A stretch of 64,000 nt of DNA, taken from NCBI GenBank assembly GCA_028641055.1, contig CM054060.1, positions 209,336,445-209,400,444 of the forward strand. Reading direction: 5' to 3'. The translations under genes were made by a program, and so were the position numbers. Shown in pieces: positions 34,476-46,521 of the stretch. Numbering within the stretch: the first letter of the stretch is position 1; every line of letters starts with the position of its first letter. The notes under the pieces are model-generated. The model saw only the letters and a program-made list of their open reading frames with translations, made no database searches and was not told the DNA's origin. The DNA is from Alopecurus myosuroides. Taxonomy: Eukaryota; Streptophyta; Magnoliopsida; Poales; Poaceae.

Positions 34476-36754
34476 TCGTCTTCAATCTCTGTAATGGCGA
34501 AGAAACTGCCGATTTAAATGCCTTCAATTCGCGGGATTTAAGCTCGGATTCATTGTCCCGTTTCCACTCCCTTAAAGCCCTGCCTCTCCTCTCTTTTATC
34601 CCCCTGGAACCCCATCGGTTTGCGCCCCCAGGCCCTGGCAATAGCTCGCCGGAGCTCGCTGCTCCCTCCGCCGTCCGGTAGAGATTTCGACGAAAACCCG
34701 AGGTGACGCCGCCCCATTTTTCTCTCTGTCGATTCCCCATGATCCCGCGCACCTCCTGAGAGTTGTCTCAATTTTTTTTTACCGAAGGGATCATTGCCTT
34801 CGAAGCTCACCCGAAGCTCACCGGAGCCCCGACGAACTCCATCTGCATCGCGCGGGCGAGCCATGACGCGGGAGTCCACGCCGTCAACACCAATCGATCC
34901 GCCGTGCACCATTGAGCCCCTCTGTGGTCTCCCCGAACCCTGAAACCCCCGTAGCGTCGCCGCCGTCTACAACCGAGCCGCGCCGCCGTCCCCGCCATCG
35001 CCGACGACAAAATCCCGGCGGGAGGTAACTCTAACGCCCCCCCTCCCGTTTTAAATCTGCTCTGTTGGATTAGATCCCCCTAACGAAGCGGTACGGGCCA
35101 GTCAGAGAGCGCCGCGTCAGCATGGGCGTTATGATATTATTCGTCGCTCGATGCAGCCCGTAGCCGGCCCAGGCCCACCCTTTATCCGTCACACTGCGCA
35201 GCAGGTAGCCGTTTTTGGCCCAGCCTCTCTCTGGTTTTAATTCCGAATAGAAAATAGAATTGTAATTTTGCAGTTTAGCCCCTGGAACTTTAAACCATCA
35301 TAACTTTTTAACCACTTGGCCAAATTTGATAAACTTAGACTTTTTGAAATCCCCATAATGTGTAGAATATTTTAGAACAGTTGAAATTCAAATTTGACAA
35401 ACTTAAATGGGTTAAAATTTAAATATGCTTGTTTGATTAATTTTGGCATAATTCAAATTCTACAAATCCAAAAATTGCAAATAAAATATATTTGGAAACC
35501 TTAGGATGTGTAATTATGTACCCTCTGTCCCAAAATAATATTTGAACAAATTAAAATTGAATTTAGAATTAAGTGGTATATTTGAGTAATTTTGACTTAG
35601 ATTTAATTCTATAAATAATTTCAATATAGTTTCTTTTGCATAGTTGATCCATTTAATAACCTTGAAACAGAAATAAACGTTTCCAACCATTTTGGACACA
35701 TATGAGCCATACCCATGTATTTTAGGCCAAGTTATCACACACATGTTTCACACCATATTAAAAATGACTTAGGAAATATTTTTTTGCTTAAGTGGTTCTA
35801 TGTGTGTATGGCTATTTGAAACCAAGGCTAAGTCCTTAGTGAAGTTTCAACTTATACTTAGCCAACAAATGAACCTAAAAACACTAGTACAAATGTTTCC
35901 ATCAACTTCTTGTCTCCCCATGCTTACTTCAAGATTTCACCAAGTTGGGATTGGTGAGAACCATGAAGTGCAATGGAGGACTTAACCATCTAGAGATTTT
36001 TTCAACATGAAGATAGAAGACCAATGAAGGACTTAGCAAATAAAACAAACTTCAGAAGCATCTCCAAGAAGTGGAAGCACTTAGAAGAAAACCAGAGAAA
36101 CTTCCAGAAGACTAACCCCCTTTCTCTCTAAGTCTTTTTCCTTCCCTTTTCTATTCTTCTCCTTTCAACTTGATGGCAACATGAAGAGAAACAAGGAAGA
36201 TCATTGAGGAAATGACTTAGGCTCCACAACAATTATGATGATGATCTTCAAGAAGGCAATCACATGAGGACTAGAAGCAATCCCTACAAGTTGAAGAATA
36301 ACAAGTTATTTTTTTCCAACCATTTACCCAAATGGAAAAGACCAAGACTTTAACTTGTTATTTCCTTTGTTATGAAGTTAGTTGAACCTACACCTAGCCT
36401 AAACCAAAATGGAAGGACTAACTTAGATCACTCAAATGTTTTGATGAAAATGACTAAGTGTTACACATGGTTATGTGTTACTTTAGTTGAAATAGTGAGA
36501 TCACCTTGGTGAACTCTTGAAACTTCTTAGATAAATATGTTTCCAATAAAGTTGATAACTACAAACTCAACCTAGTCCATCCCAAGTAAACCCTTGGATT
36601 TTTCTTAATAAGTATTGAACTCAAACCTTGACTTTGTCCTAGCCAACTTGGTTAAACCCCTTTGGATATGTTAGTTGCTCTGTATGTTTTCTACACTTGT
36701 ATGTTTGTTTTCTAGGATGCTTGTTTATTTTTTTATTGTGTTTTCCATGAATAG

Positions 36755-36818
36755 ATTGTACGGAGAGCAACGATCTTTTGTGAAGAGAGAGTGTGATATC
36801 TTCACCAACTTCAACAAG
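36755..36818 (+). other. Exon-like segment in LTR with GC-type donor
   Basis: The 64-bp segment lies between CATGAATAG and GCAAGTAAC. One frame is open (LYGEQRSFVKRECDIFTNFN then K). It is conserved in the 3' LTR (49958-50021 region) and in the reverse copy near 61575-61640. It could be a spliced non-coding exon. Confidence 0.4.
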
Positions 36819-38096
36819 GCAAGTAACACACCATCAACTACCCATTATTATCTATATGCATTAGTTGATTTTGAGTAGTATTCATGATAGGAAATTTTAA
36901 TAAGTTATATTATGCTATGCTATTATCCTAGTAGTGTGTAGCCATATCTTATACCCTTGTTATTTTAATAGCCTTAGAACTTAGTAGATGCTATGCAACG
37001 TTACAAATTGTTTTACTAGATGTTGAGGAAAAATTCTAAGTATAACTAATAAATAAACCACCTGGGTGGAAGTGGTAAGACTGGATTATGTTGAGTGTTT
37101 CCTCAAGGCCCTTGTTTAAGGGTTATTTCACTTGAGGTTGTCACTTGTGGATGGCCACCCAGGAACAAAGAGATTACTATGTCCTTCTAAGTTTAGTAGC
37201 TTCCCGTGCAACCTTTTGACATATGGGCTCTGTCTTGATCAACTATGTTGTGAGAGTTCAGCCCAGGCTTGACTAGCAGATGTAGCAAAATTATAGGTGG
37301 AACGGTCTTGTCGGTGGGTTTGGACTTCTTCTTCTAAAATATCTCGTCTCAATTCTCTCCTTTCCATGATGCACTCCGGGTGTATAGGATGTTTGGGCTA
37401 ATTGAAGACAAAGGGTGAAAGTGCACAAACTCTGCAGAGTCAACAAACTAAGATCTTAGCCGTGTCCCCGGTTAAGGACAACTATGAGAAGCTTGACAAG
37501 GAATGACGGAAGAATCTCATCACCATTTTCAATAAGTAAAATTTTGACCAAGTGAATAGTATTTGTGGTGCTTGGATTTCAGTCCAATGATGCCACACTT
37601 TGAAAAGAAAAGTTTGTTTTACAAAAGAGATAGGACAAAACTTGCTTTATGCAAACTTAGCCAAAACTCCACTCAGCCAAATAAGCATGTAGTATTAGTC
37701 TTGCCATTTATATCCACCATAGTGTTACTTGCCAATACATTAAATTGTATTGACTCCCTTGTGGCTGCATATTCCATATTGCAGATGTTTCTGAAGACGA
37801 GTGAGGATTGCGTTTAGGATCTCGAGACTATCGCCAACATGTTTTGCCTGTGGCACATAAAGAAGATGGGATCAATGTTGTATTATGTTTTCCGCTGTAT
37901 TTATTTGTGTTCTGCTAGTCTTCTAAGACTAAGCAAGTTGTAATATTATTTTGTAAAGACTGGATCATGCGATGTAATAGAATTTGATGCATTTGCATGA
38001 TATTTCATTTTGTACTGTGGTGCTAGCAATTGATCTAGGGACTAGCACAATAACACAGGTATCCTTACATTATTTAAATGTGGGAACGCTACAAAA

Positions 38097-38107
38097 TGGT
38101 ATCAGAG
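38097..38107 (+). promoter_or_regulatory. Primer binding site of the non-autonomous element
   Basis: TGGTATCAGAG begins three bases after the LTR end and matches the initiator Met-tRNA 3' end. Confidence 0.85.
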
Positions 38108-38917
38108 AATTGTGTTGCCTGTAGGATTCGATCCCTTAGGTTTGGAAAACCCTTTTTGATCAAATTTATTGACTCCTTTGAGTACTTTTGGATCGTAGCG
38201 GCATAGTGAGATGAAGCGGCCCGGACAACTTTACGTGTCCACGGACACGAGACCGTTCCCTGATTGGCTAGCGGGTGCCAGTATCTCTCACTATAGTGAA
38301 TATCCAATTTGCAACAAGTTGTTAATAACCCCTTGATCACCCTAGGATTGAAAACTTTCTATGTTCAAACTTTCTAGAAACAAAACAATCCTCCTAATCT
38401 TTGTCATATCCTCTCATCTATTATTCACCTTCAAAATTTTCTAGATGACCTCCCACCTCAATACCATCAAGACAGGAATGTTGATGACCATACCATGAAG
38501 TTCAAGAAGTATTTTCACCACATGAAAACCTACACTCAATACAATTGAAGAAAATTTGGAGATACACCAATACTTCCCAACAATCAAGAACACCTCAAGA
38601 CATGGAGAGAAGAGTTTGAGGAAAACTCAAGAAGATATAGAAGAGACCACCAATCTAGTTCCTTTGTTAAACAACGTTAACGTGTTAGTATATTGATCAT
38701 AGTAATGAGTGTGTTATGACAATATTAGTTGTTTTATAAAACCTTGTTGTTTGGTGTGAAGATTGTTTGTTATGTGTTGTTTGTAAGATGAGTTTCCTTG
38801 ATCTGCTGTGTTTGGATAGGAACCTTCTTAGATCCTTTCTAACCTCTACTCATCTTGCCTAAAACCTCAAAACAGATGCCTAGCTAGAATGCCAACAACC
38901 TGGAGAACTCAATAGCA
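38108..38917 (+). other. Leader of the non-autonomous element
   Basis: No convincing ORF is seen between the PBS and the gag-like ORF. The last ~40 bp (MPS, stop, NANNLENS) may be the mutated start of that ORF. Confidence 0.6.
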
Positions 38918-39352
38918 ATGCAGATGCTACTAGAAGCTCAAACTCAGCTGATACAACTGATGACCCAGAACCAAGCAAGAAACCCCAATATGGAGTTAAC
39001 ACCAGGAATGCAACAAGTGTTGGATACTCAATCACAGATAGTGAAGATGATGTCCCAAAACTTGGCCAATAGTGAAAACAATCAACCTTTGATAACTAGA
39101 GATAACCAGGAGATAGAAGAACAAATGTTGTCAATACTTAAATCCTGCAAGGCTTGTGGAGAGATAGGACATTATTCCAAAGATTGTCCAGATGAGTGGT
39201 CCCATGGTGATGCAACCAACTCAAATGAAGGATACTTCACTCAAGTTACTTGTTTTCTATGTAAAGGAACAACACATGTTCCAACACAATGTCCACTTTA
39301 CCCCATGGTACAACAAGTTGGACAACAAGCCAAAGTGGGAATGCTTAATGCA
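38918..39352 (+). pseudogene. Gag-like zinc-knuckle ORF, N-terminal half
   Basis: A short Gln/Met-rich helix (MQMLLEAQTQLIQLMTQNQA) resembles the start of Tekay/Del gags, but the usual capsid domain is missing. Two CCHC zinc knuckles follow: CKACGEIGHYSKDC and CFLCKGTTHVPTQC. The ORF is cut after ...GMLNA at 39352 by a solo LTR and resumes in the same frame at 45619 with LQENLGK. Confidence 0.8.
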
Positions 39353-42300
39353 TGTGGGGACCCCAGACTAGCAGTCCGAGACCTCCAGTATGCATACATT
39401 CACGATCCCATGATCAGTTAGTCGTGAACAACATACTCGAGTTGGCATTGCAGATTACAACATCCACTACACGAATACACGGCTTACACAACTGGTCACT
39501 TGACTCAGTTGAAAACAACTGCCACGCAGGGCAGGAACACACACTAAAAACAGCGGAAGACTACAAAACACACTCGTGGTAAACCCAAGTCACGCCTTGA
39601 CTACCTACAGGCTACTGACTCGGAGACGTTCCTTGTTCGCATAGCCGTCAGCGACACCATCTTCTTCAGGTTCTCCGGGTTTCTGCTCAAAGTCTGACTA
39701 AGACAATAGCCAAGGACAAAACCATACATGAGTACGTTTGAATGTACTCCTGCAAGACACCCCAAATGAAAGCTAATAATGCAAGTATGCATATATATAG
39801 GTGGTAGGAAGGCTGTAATTAAGGTTCAGCTAGCCATGATGAATTTAAGACCCATCATAGTTGCACAAGTTTTATTTTTTCTTTGTTGAAGAAGATACTT
39901 CAAAAGATATTTCATTCCTCTTGTAGATATAGCATGTCCACAAGGTTTTGATAAAGCAGTCCAAAGAAAGAAAACATTACTCTTTGCAAAACTTCTTGGA
40001 AAAACACATCTTTAAGATCATCATTTATCTGGTACCTCAAAGGTACAATCATTCCCTTTCGACGTACCTCCCAGGTACAAGTTCCAAAACACTTTTCCAG
40101 CTTTTTGAAAACATTGACACAATGCTAGCTACATGGCCATTCAACTGTCCATATCCGAGGACGCGGCTATTCTGAATAGTTTTACTCTGCAGAGGTGTAC
40201 ACAATCCACAAGATCCAGTACATCCGCCGTGAACAACCACGGACTGTCCGAGACAGTATGCAAACATCGGATAACTGGTACTAACCATCCACTATGTCAG
40301 TGCTAGTAAATGACTACCTCTTCAACTGGGTTTGTTCTCCCCGGGACCGAGTGAGTCAGCCGTATCGATCCGGTTTTCCCCTGACAACACATCGCCATGG
40401 CAGGAGACCCTATTGCTGCAACCGGTGGCGAACTTAATCCCCACACTCTGAATGTCCCATTCTCCCTCCTGGCGACAATTCGGTTCGGGGGACTCTAACC
40501 CCTATAGCACATTGAGGTAGACACGGACTAACACCAACAAGCAATTAGCTAGACCACGTTCCCATATTGGGGTAATGTGACAGCACGGCTTGGTTGTCCG
40601 GCGAAGACTAGGTTATGTGTCATTTTTGGAAAACAAGTCGAAAACATTTCCTTCTTCACAAACCTCCCTCGGACAAGGTCCCACCTTTCCTCGGGGTTTT
40701 TCCAATCTTTTGCTTTCCAAAAACATCAAGTTAAACTGTCCACTAGGGGACTTAAGTTGATTAAGTGATGATACTAAAATATCTAAAGGGCTTGGTAACA
40801 CCAAGATTATATAGTGGATATAGCATATTAGATACATAAAATAGATAGTGGTATATTCCACTTAAAAGAATAGTTTTTGAATCAAACTTTTGTAAAACTT
40901 CAGAAGTAAAACCTGCATAATATATAATGATAAGTAAAACAACAGCAAGCATTTAGAATGGCTTTCCTTGGCACTGGTCTTGGCCTTGCTCTTGAAATAA
41001 ACATGAGTTGCAATAAAAACTTCTCCGGGAAATAATACCGTCTTCGTTATCTAACGTCGTAAATACAAAAAGGAAAAACACACAATCAGAACCAAACAAA
41101 GGCAAGCACTTGATAAAATGTAAACATACAAAAAGCATTTCATCAAACAAGTACACCCACAAACAAAATTACTAGGGTGCACACCATCAAGCAAAACATG
41201 CACATACAACACACATGAATAGCACTAGAATTGATGTTATGGATCCTCAACCAAAATGGCATGAGTCCAGTGGGTGTGCCACTCTCATATGATGCTCAAA
41301 TAAGGTTAAATGACTCTCTGTTCATTCATGAGGATGAGAGAAATAACAAGAAAACAACCTAGGAACGCATACGCATGCATAGGAAAATATTAACAAGCAA
41401 TACTACAAGCCCATAGTAACACATGCTTTTCTAAACATGGATCAATAATATAACCAGTAGCTAATCAACCTAATAACCGAGACAAAACAATACCAAACAT
41501 ATCATGGCATCACTCAATACATGAAAATAATCATGGAGCAAAACAACTATTAAAACTAGACATGAAAAAGGGCTATTTAGACAAGCAGACATGCATAACC
41601 ATAAGAGATCATTAAACATGATTTATTATAACATGATGGATCTGTAAGATGGCATCCAAATAACATATAAAACAACACCTAGACATGCTAGTAGTAAAAA
41701 AATAACAATCTAATCAATGCCTCAAAAATTAAGCATGCAAATAGCAACTATGGCAGAAAATCATCTAAAACTATCATAGCATGGCAATTTTATCTTGAGC
41801 TCACTCAAGCATGCAAGCAATAATAATATGCTATAATAACAGTAGCTATGCTATGGAAAACAATACTAAAGCATTTATTCAATTTATCATACCATTATGA
41901 AGAATAACATAATTTTAACCTATTATTACTAGGAAAAACACCCTATGAGAATAAAACCATAACAAACATGGCTTTTCACACCCAAACCCTATCATGCTAG
42001 TGAAACAATCAAAACACATTCCAATAATGTATTAATACCTTACACATTCTAGGAATCACTTTTATAACAAAAACAATATAACACACAATTTAATAAAGGC
42101 ATAGCAATAATATGCAGAAAATGGCTAAACACTAAATATTGCACCAATCCTATTCTGTAACTCCTAAAATCATGAAAATATAGCATAAGGTGCTCTCAAT
42201 CACTAGAAAATCAACACAAGTGGACTCACTTCAAAATTCATTACCAATAAAATTAAACAATTCACAGAAGTGCTCTCTGGCCTAAAATTAACATGCATGT

Positions 42301-45300
42301 AATTTTCAATCAACAACTCAAGTCAACACAAGGTCAAGTTACTCAGATAGACATAACCAAGGTCTACTCAGAACAGTTGAGTGTGCATGATTTGGACACT
42401 TAAAACTCAAGTTATGAATTAAAGGGTGAAACAGAGTACCTCTGCCATTTATTTTAGTTCTCCTAAAATATTGCACAAAACTTAGATCTACAAGTTGGAT
42501 GTGGTTAAGAATTTGTAGATCTAGTACTGTGATTTTTAGCTTGGCAAGATTCACTGGTTAACATTTTTTATTTCGAATTAAAGCAAACATCTGAAAACAG
42601 AGCTGCAGGGAAAAGGAAAACAACCTGCAGAAAAATAGTTAACGGGCCAGATCTGTGAGGGAAATGGGCCGCACAAAGGCAGGCCGGCCCGCTGGCCAGC
42701 GCGCGCGTGGCGAAACGGTAAGTCACCGATCGATCCGCAGTCGACGACGGAGATTAGATCCATCCGTGGTTCAAAACGGCGCGTCGGATGCGGATCCGAC
42801 GGCTGAGAGGGGGTTTCGTCCCCACCAGCCGGCGATGACCAATAGACGCGGCGGCGTCCTCTGCGGCAGCCGCTGAGGAGACGCGGGCTCGCCGCCTCTG
42901 ACGTCCGAGGCCACCTGGAAGAGCGAGCAACACCAAAAGGCTCCGGGGAGCATCGCCCATCGAGTGCGCGCACGCACGCAAGTCGGAAAACACCGAGGCG
43001 CGCCTTGCCATGAACGCCGCGGGAAGGAGCTCCAAGTCGACGATGGCGGCAGCCCTACAAGGAACCAAAGATCAAATTGACAGGGGCACGAGTTTTTAGG
43101 GAACTCAAGGAGAGTAGGGAAGGAAACGACACGGCCGGGGGTGGCTCGAGTCGACGGCTCGGGGAGGGACTCGCCGGCGGCGTCCCGAGCTCGATCTCCA
43201 CGGGGGAACGAGTAACAGAGAGGGCTTTTTGCTTCGGGACTCGATTTAGGATGAGAATGGGCTAGGGGCACGATGCAGAGCCAGGGGGTGCCTCTGATTC
43301 TCCCTGGCGTCGGAGCTGGACGGACAAGGCACATGGCGACCATGGCGGCGCGAGTGTGGGAATCAAGGGAGAAGCACGGGTTGCCTTCTTGGGGGAGGAT
43401 GACAATGAGGTTCTCTAGGAACAGCTAGAGAGGGAGGAGGTGGCTTGTAGAGATCGGGAGCCTGAGCTCCGAGCTCCCACCCGCAGGTGTTCGACAGGGA
43501 TTAGAGGAGGAAGGAGAGCTAGAGCAGACGAATGGGAGGCACGGGTAGGATCGTGGAGGTCCCGTGAAGCTTGTAGACAAGAAGAGGGGGTGAGGTGTGC
43601 TGGCCACGCGTTGGAACGCGATCGACATGTCGGGGATGTCCTGGGCGCCATGGCCAGCGCATGATCAAGGGGGATGGAGACAAGGAGAGGGGGAGGGCCT
43701 CTTCTAGAGGGGATCACGAGCGAGAGAGAGAGCTTGTGGCGCACGGGATCTGCCTGGAGTGGACTGAGGAGTGAATTAGATATATGGGTGGTGATCACCA
43801 TCCTTGGCCTCTAGCTAATGGTTGAGAGAGAGGGAGAGGCAGAGAGTTAGGGGTTGGTAAACCATGTCCAGGAGGTTGGGGAGGATGCTTTCTACACCTA
43901 AGAACAAGAGATAGGTAGCTAGACTTCAATTATTGGTCAGGACATGCAAGAACTCAACCATGTCCAGAATAACCAGAAGTGGTTTTTGATTGTTTTCACC
44001 AAAATTTTGAATAGAACAGATATGAAATATCATTCCCATTGGATAGAGGATGAAAAATTGAGTCTAGGGATGGTGGTCTCAAGATTTTATGAAAACATTT
44101 CTTTCACAAAATTTTGGGAATTCAAAAATGGCAGAAACTGTTTTTAAATGTTTTCTCCAAAATTTTCAAAACAACATGCAAATGTTTTTGTATAAGTAAG
44201 TCCCACATGACCATAGGCATGTTGGGTAATTTTTCCAAGATTTTAGGAAATACTATTCTTCACAAAATATTTTAAAGTCCATTTCTGGCCTTTTGGAAAA
44301 TGGAAAATAATAAATAGTAAAATTATTTTAAAACAAATATTTTTGAGTTGGGATGAGATAGTACATGATATAGGTCTCAAAAGTGATTTTTAATAAACAT
44401 CTCTTTTGAAAATATTTGAGGCACCAAGTGGAAAAATTGTGAAAACAGATGTTTATTTAATAGGCTAAAAACCAAGAGAGAAGAATAATTAATTGGCCAT
44501 TGGAAAATAATTGGACCATATGGAGATGATGTATAGGTCATGGAGATGAAAAGGGTAGGTTCATTGGTCCTGAAAACAATAAGGAGTGATTTGAAGTAAC
44601 ATGGACAAAGTGCTTCATGATAAAGGTGATATGATCATTATTTTGGGAATGCCTTCAATAGGACTTTGATTAGAGATACCAATGTGTTTCAATATCCATA
44701 ATAGCAACTTGGATAGACAGCATAGATATATACAAAGAGGTTTATGATGATGCACTGGTGAATAGAAGAAAATTGGACATAAGAGCATGTCTCCAAAGTT
44801 GGAAGTTTTTAGGAAAGCAGAGGATTGAATAGACATGTGATGGAAGATGATATAGATGCCTGATCTTGTTATTAAAAGGTTTTATTTTATTAGAACAACA
44901 CACATTAATCAACAAACAAAAATAAATACTTCAAGCAAACACAAGATAAGATCACACAACAAGCAGATAAAATAACAAGTCACACAAGATCACTCAAATA
45001 ACTAGGTTCTTCAATTTAATTTCCAGGTGTTTCTCTCAAGTGTTAAATAGAGGTAGTGATCAAGGCATACCATCACAATAGGGTTTTGTAAAAATGTTTA
45101 TCTCAAAACTTATTATTTCCAAAAGAATATAATTTAGGCCAAACACAGGGGTAACATAATCCCCTCTTATTTTTTTTGCAAAATAAGGAAGTGAGAGGGA
45201 GTTTTTGAAATACTTGCAAAAACATCTAGGTTGAAAACAGGTTGGAGATGATTAGCTCCAAAATACTTTTCATATAGTTTTGGAAATTATCTTTTGTTTT

Positions 45301-45613
45301 TCTCAAAACTTGGTCTTTGGGTTTCTTCTCAAATCAAAACATTTTTCAAAAATATTTTTGCCAAAGGAGTTGTGATGGATGAAGATGATAAGCTTTCTTG
45401 TCATGACTTGATCACCAGGGTTGGGTTTTAAGAAAGTTATGATTATTGTTTTTAAATGTTAGTTGTTAAGAAACTCAAACAAATACACAATCAACAAGCA
45501 AATAGAAAAGAAACACAAGCATTAGTCAAACATATTAAAAAGTTTTTGTTGGCCCTGATTTTTGGGTTATTGAAAACAAGTTTTTTCTGTCTTCCAAAAA
45601 TTAGGCTGTTACA
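39353..45613 (-). mobile_element. Solo long LTR (6261 bp) nested in the non-autonomous element
   Basis: On the minus strand it runs TGTAACAGCCTAATTTTTGG to GGTCCCCACA, with perfect flanking duplication ATGCA (39348-39352 and 45614-45618). No coding domain or paired LTR is seen. The core at 42600-43700 is GC-rich and gene-like, and the rest is AT-rich. A terminal exon-like segment near 39675-39600 (minus) reads KPGEPEEDGVADGYANKE before a stop, again acidic. It is the innermost insertion, five levels deep. Confidence 0.82.
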
Positions 45614-46098
45614 ATGCACTCCAAGAGAACTTAGGAAAACTAGAAGTGAAGGGAAAATGCAAATTAGATACTATTCAGATGGACCATGTCAGGATGGATA
45701 CTAGAACCAAGACTACACCACATCCATATTCATCCAAACACTTCACCAAGAATTGCTATTCTTGTGAAGAAGATGGACATTTATCTAGAAATTGTCCCAA
45801 CAAGAAACCCAGACCTTCAACCAACATAGTTGAGTATACTGGACAGCAGTATGAAGACATGATGGCCAATATTACACCAATAAAAAGGAAGAAGGACCTA
45901 AGCAAAGTCACTTGTTTTCAGTGCAGAGATACATGACATTATGCCAATGACTGCCCTGAAAAGGGACTTCAAAACCCCAACTACATCAGCCAAGTGACAT
46001 GCTTCAAATGCAGAGATAAAGGACACTTTGCAAATAATTGCCCTCAAAAGGAGAAGGAAGGAAATATGACTCTCTTAAGGAAGGAAGATAAGGCATGA
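45614..46098 (+). pseudogene. Gag-like zinc-knuckle ORF, C-terminal half
   Basis: Continuing the frame from 39352, this half adds three CCHC knuckles: CYSCEEDGHLSRNC (near 45753), CFQCRDT-stop-HYANDC (near 45913) and CFKCRDKGHFANNC (near 45997). The TGA at 45934-45936 replaces the expected small residue of the fourth knuckle and is the only break in this half. The ORF ends at a TGA at 46096-46098. The full ORF would thus have five knuckles, against one or two in ordinary retrotransposon gags. No pol follows. Confidence 0.82.
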
Positions 46099-46521
46099 AG
46101 AAGTATGTCACCAAGAAGGAATCTTAGGCAAAGTTTTATGTTGAAAATAAATTCATTTTCCTTAGAAGTTCTTACAGTGTATTAAACCACAATAAATGTC
46201 TGAGAAATGAGTTCCCTTTATAATGATATGTTGTTGTGAAATCCTCTCAACTTGGTCCTTTGTTTGACCCAAAGAGTGACCCCTTAGTGTCAAAGGTAGT
46301 TCAACATGCCTATGTTGGTCTACAGCTCTACCGCGAAAGAAAGTTCTACTCAAGCCAATGTGGAATCCATCTACACTCCAATCTAATAAAAATAGACTAT
46401 CCAGAAAAGTTTCTTTTAAGGGTGGTAGCCCCCAGTTGTTCTGGAAACCAATCACCCAGACCTATCTTTCTTTCTAACCTTCACAAATCTCGGGACGAGA
46501 TTTCTTTTAAGGGTGGTAGTC
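46099..46521 (+). other. 3' tail of the non-autonomous element with polypurine tract
   Basis: This is non-coding. It ends with CGGGACGAG near 46491 and a TTTTAAGGGTGGTAG run just before the 3' LTR, the usual arrangement for Tekay/Del-type gypsy elements. Confidence 0.7.

Larger units (their letters stand above)
33564..38093 (+). repeat. 5' LTR of the non-autonomous element
   Basis: The 4530-bp LTR has AT-rich ends and a GC-rich, gene-like leader (34460-35030) with a donor-like GGAG|GTAACT at 35025. A small exon-like segment (36755-36818) is bounded by ATAG and GCAAGT. A terminal acceptor TATTGCAG ends at 37784. It lacks about 225 bp that the 3' LTR has at about 49195-49428. Confidence 0.9.

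Noticed and set aside
42578..43801. Overlapping ORFs up to 190 aa on both strands
   Set aside because: Same explanation: GC-rich core of the nested solo LTR, no recognisable protein.
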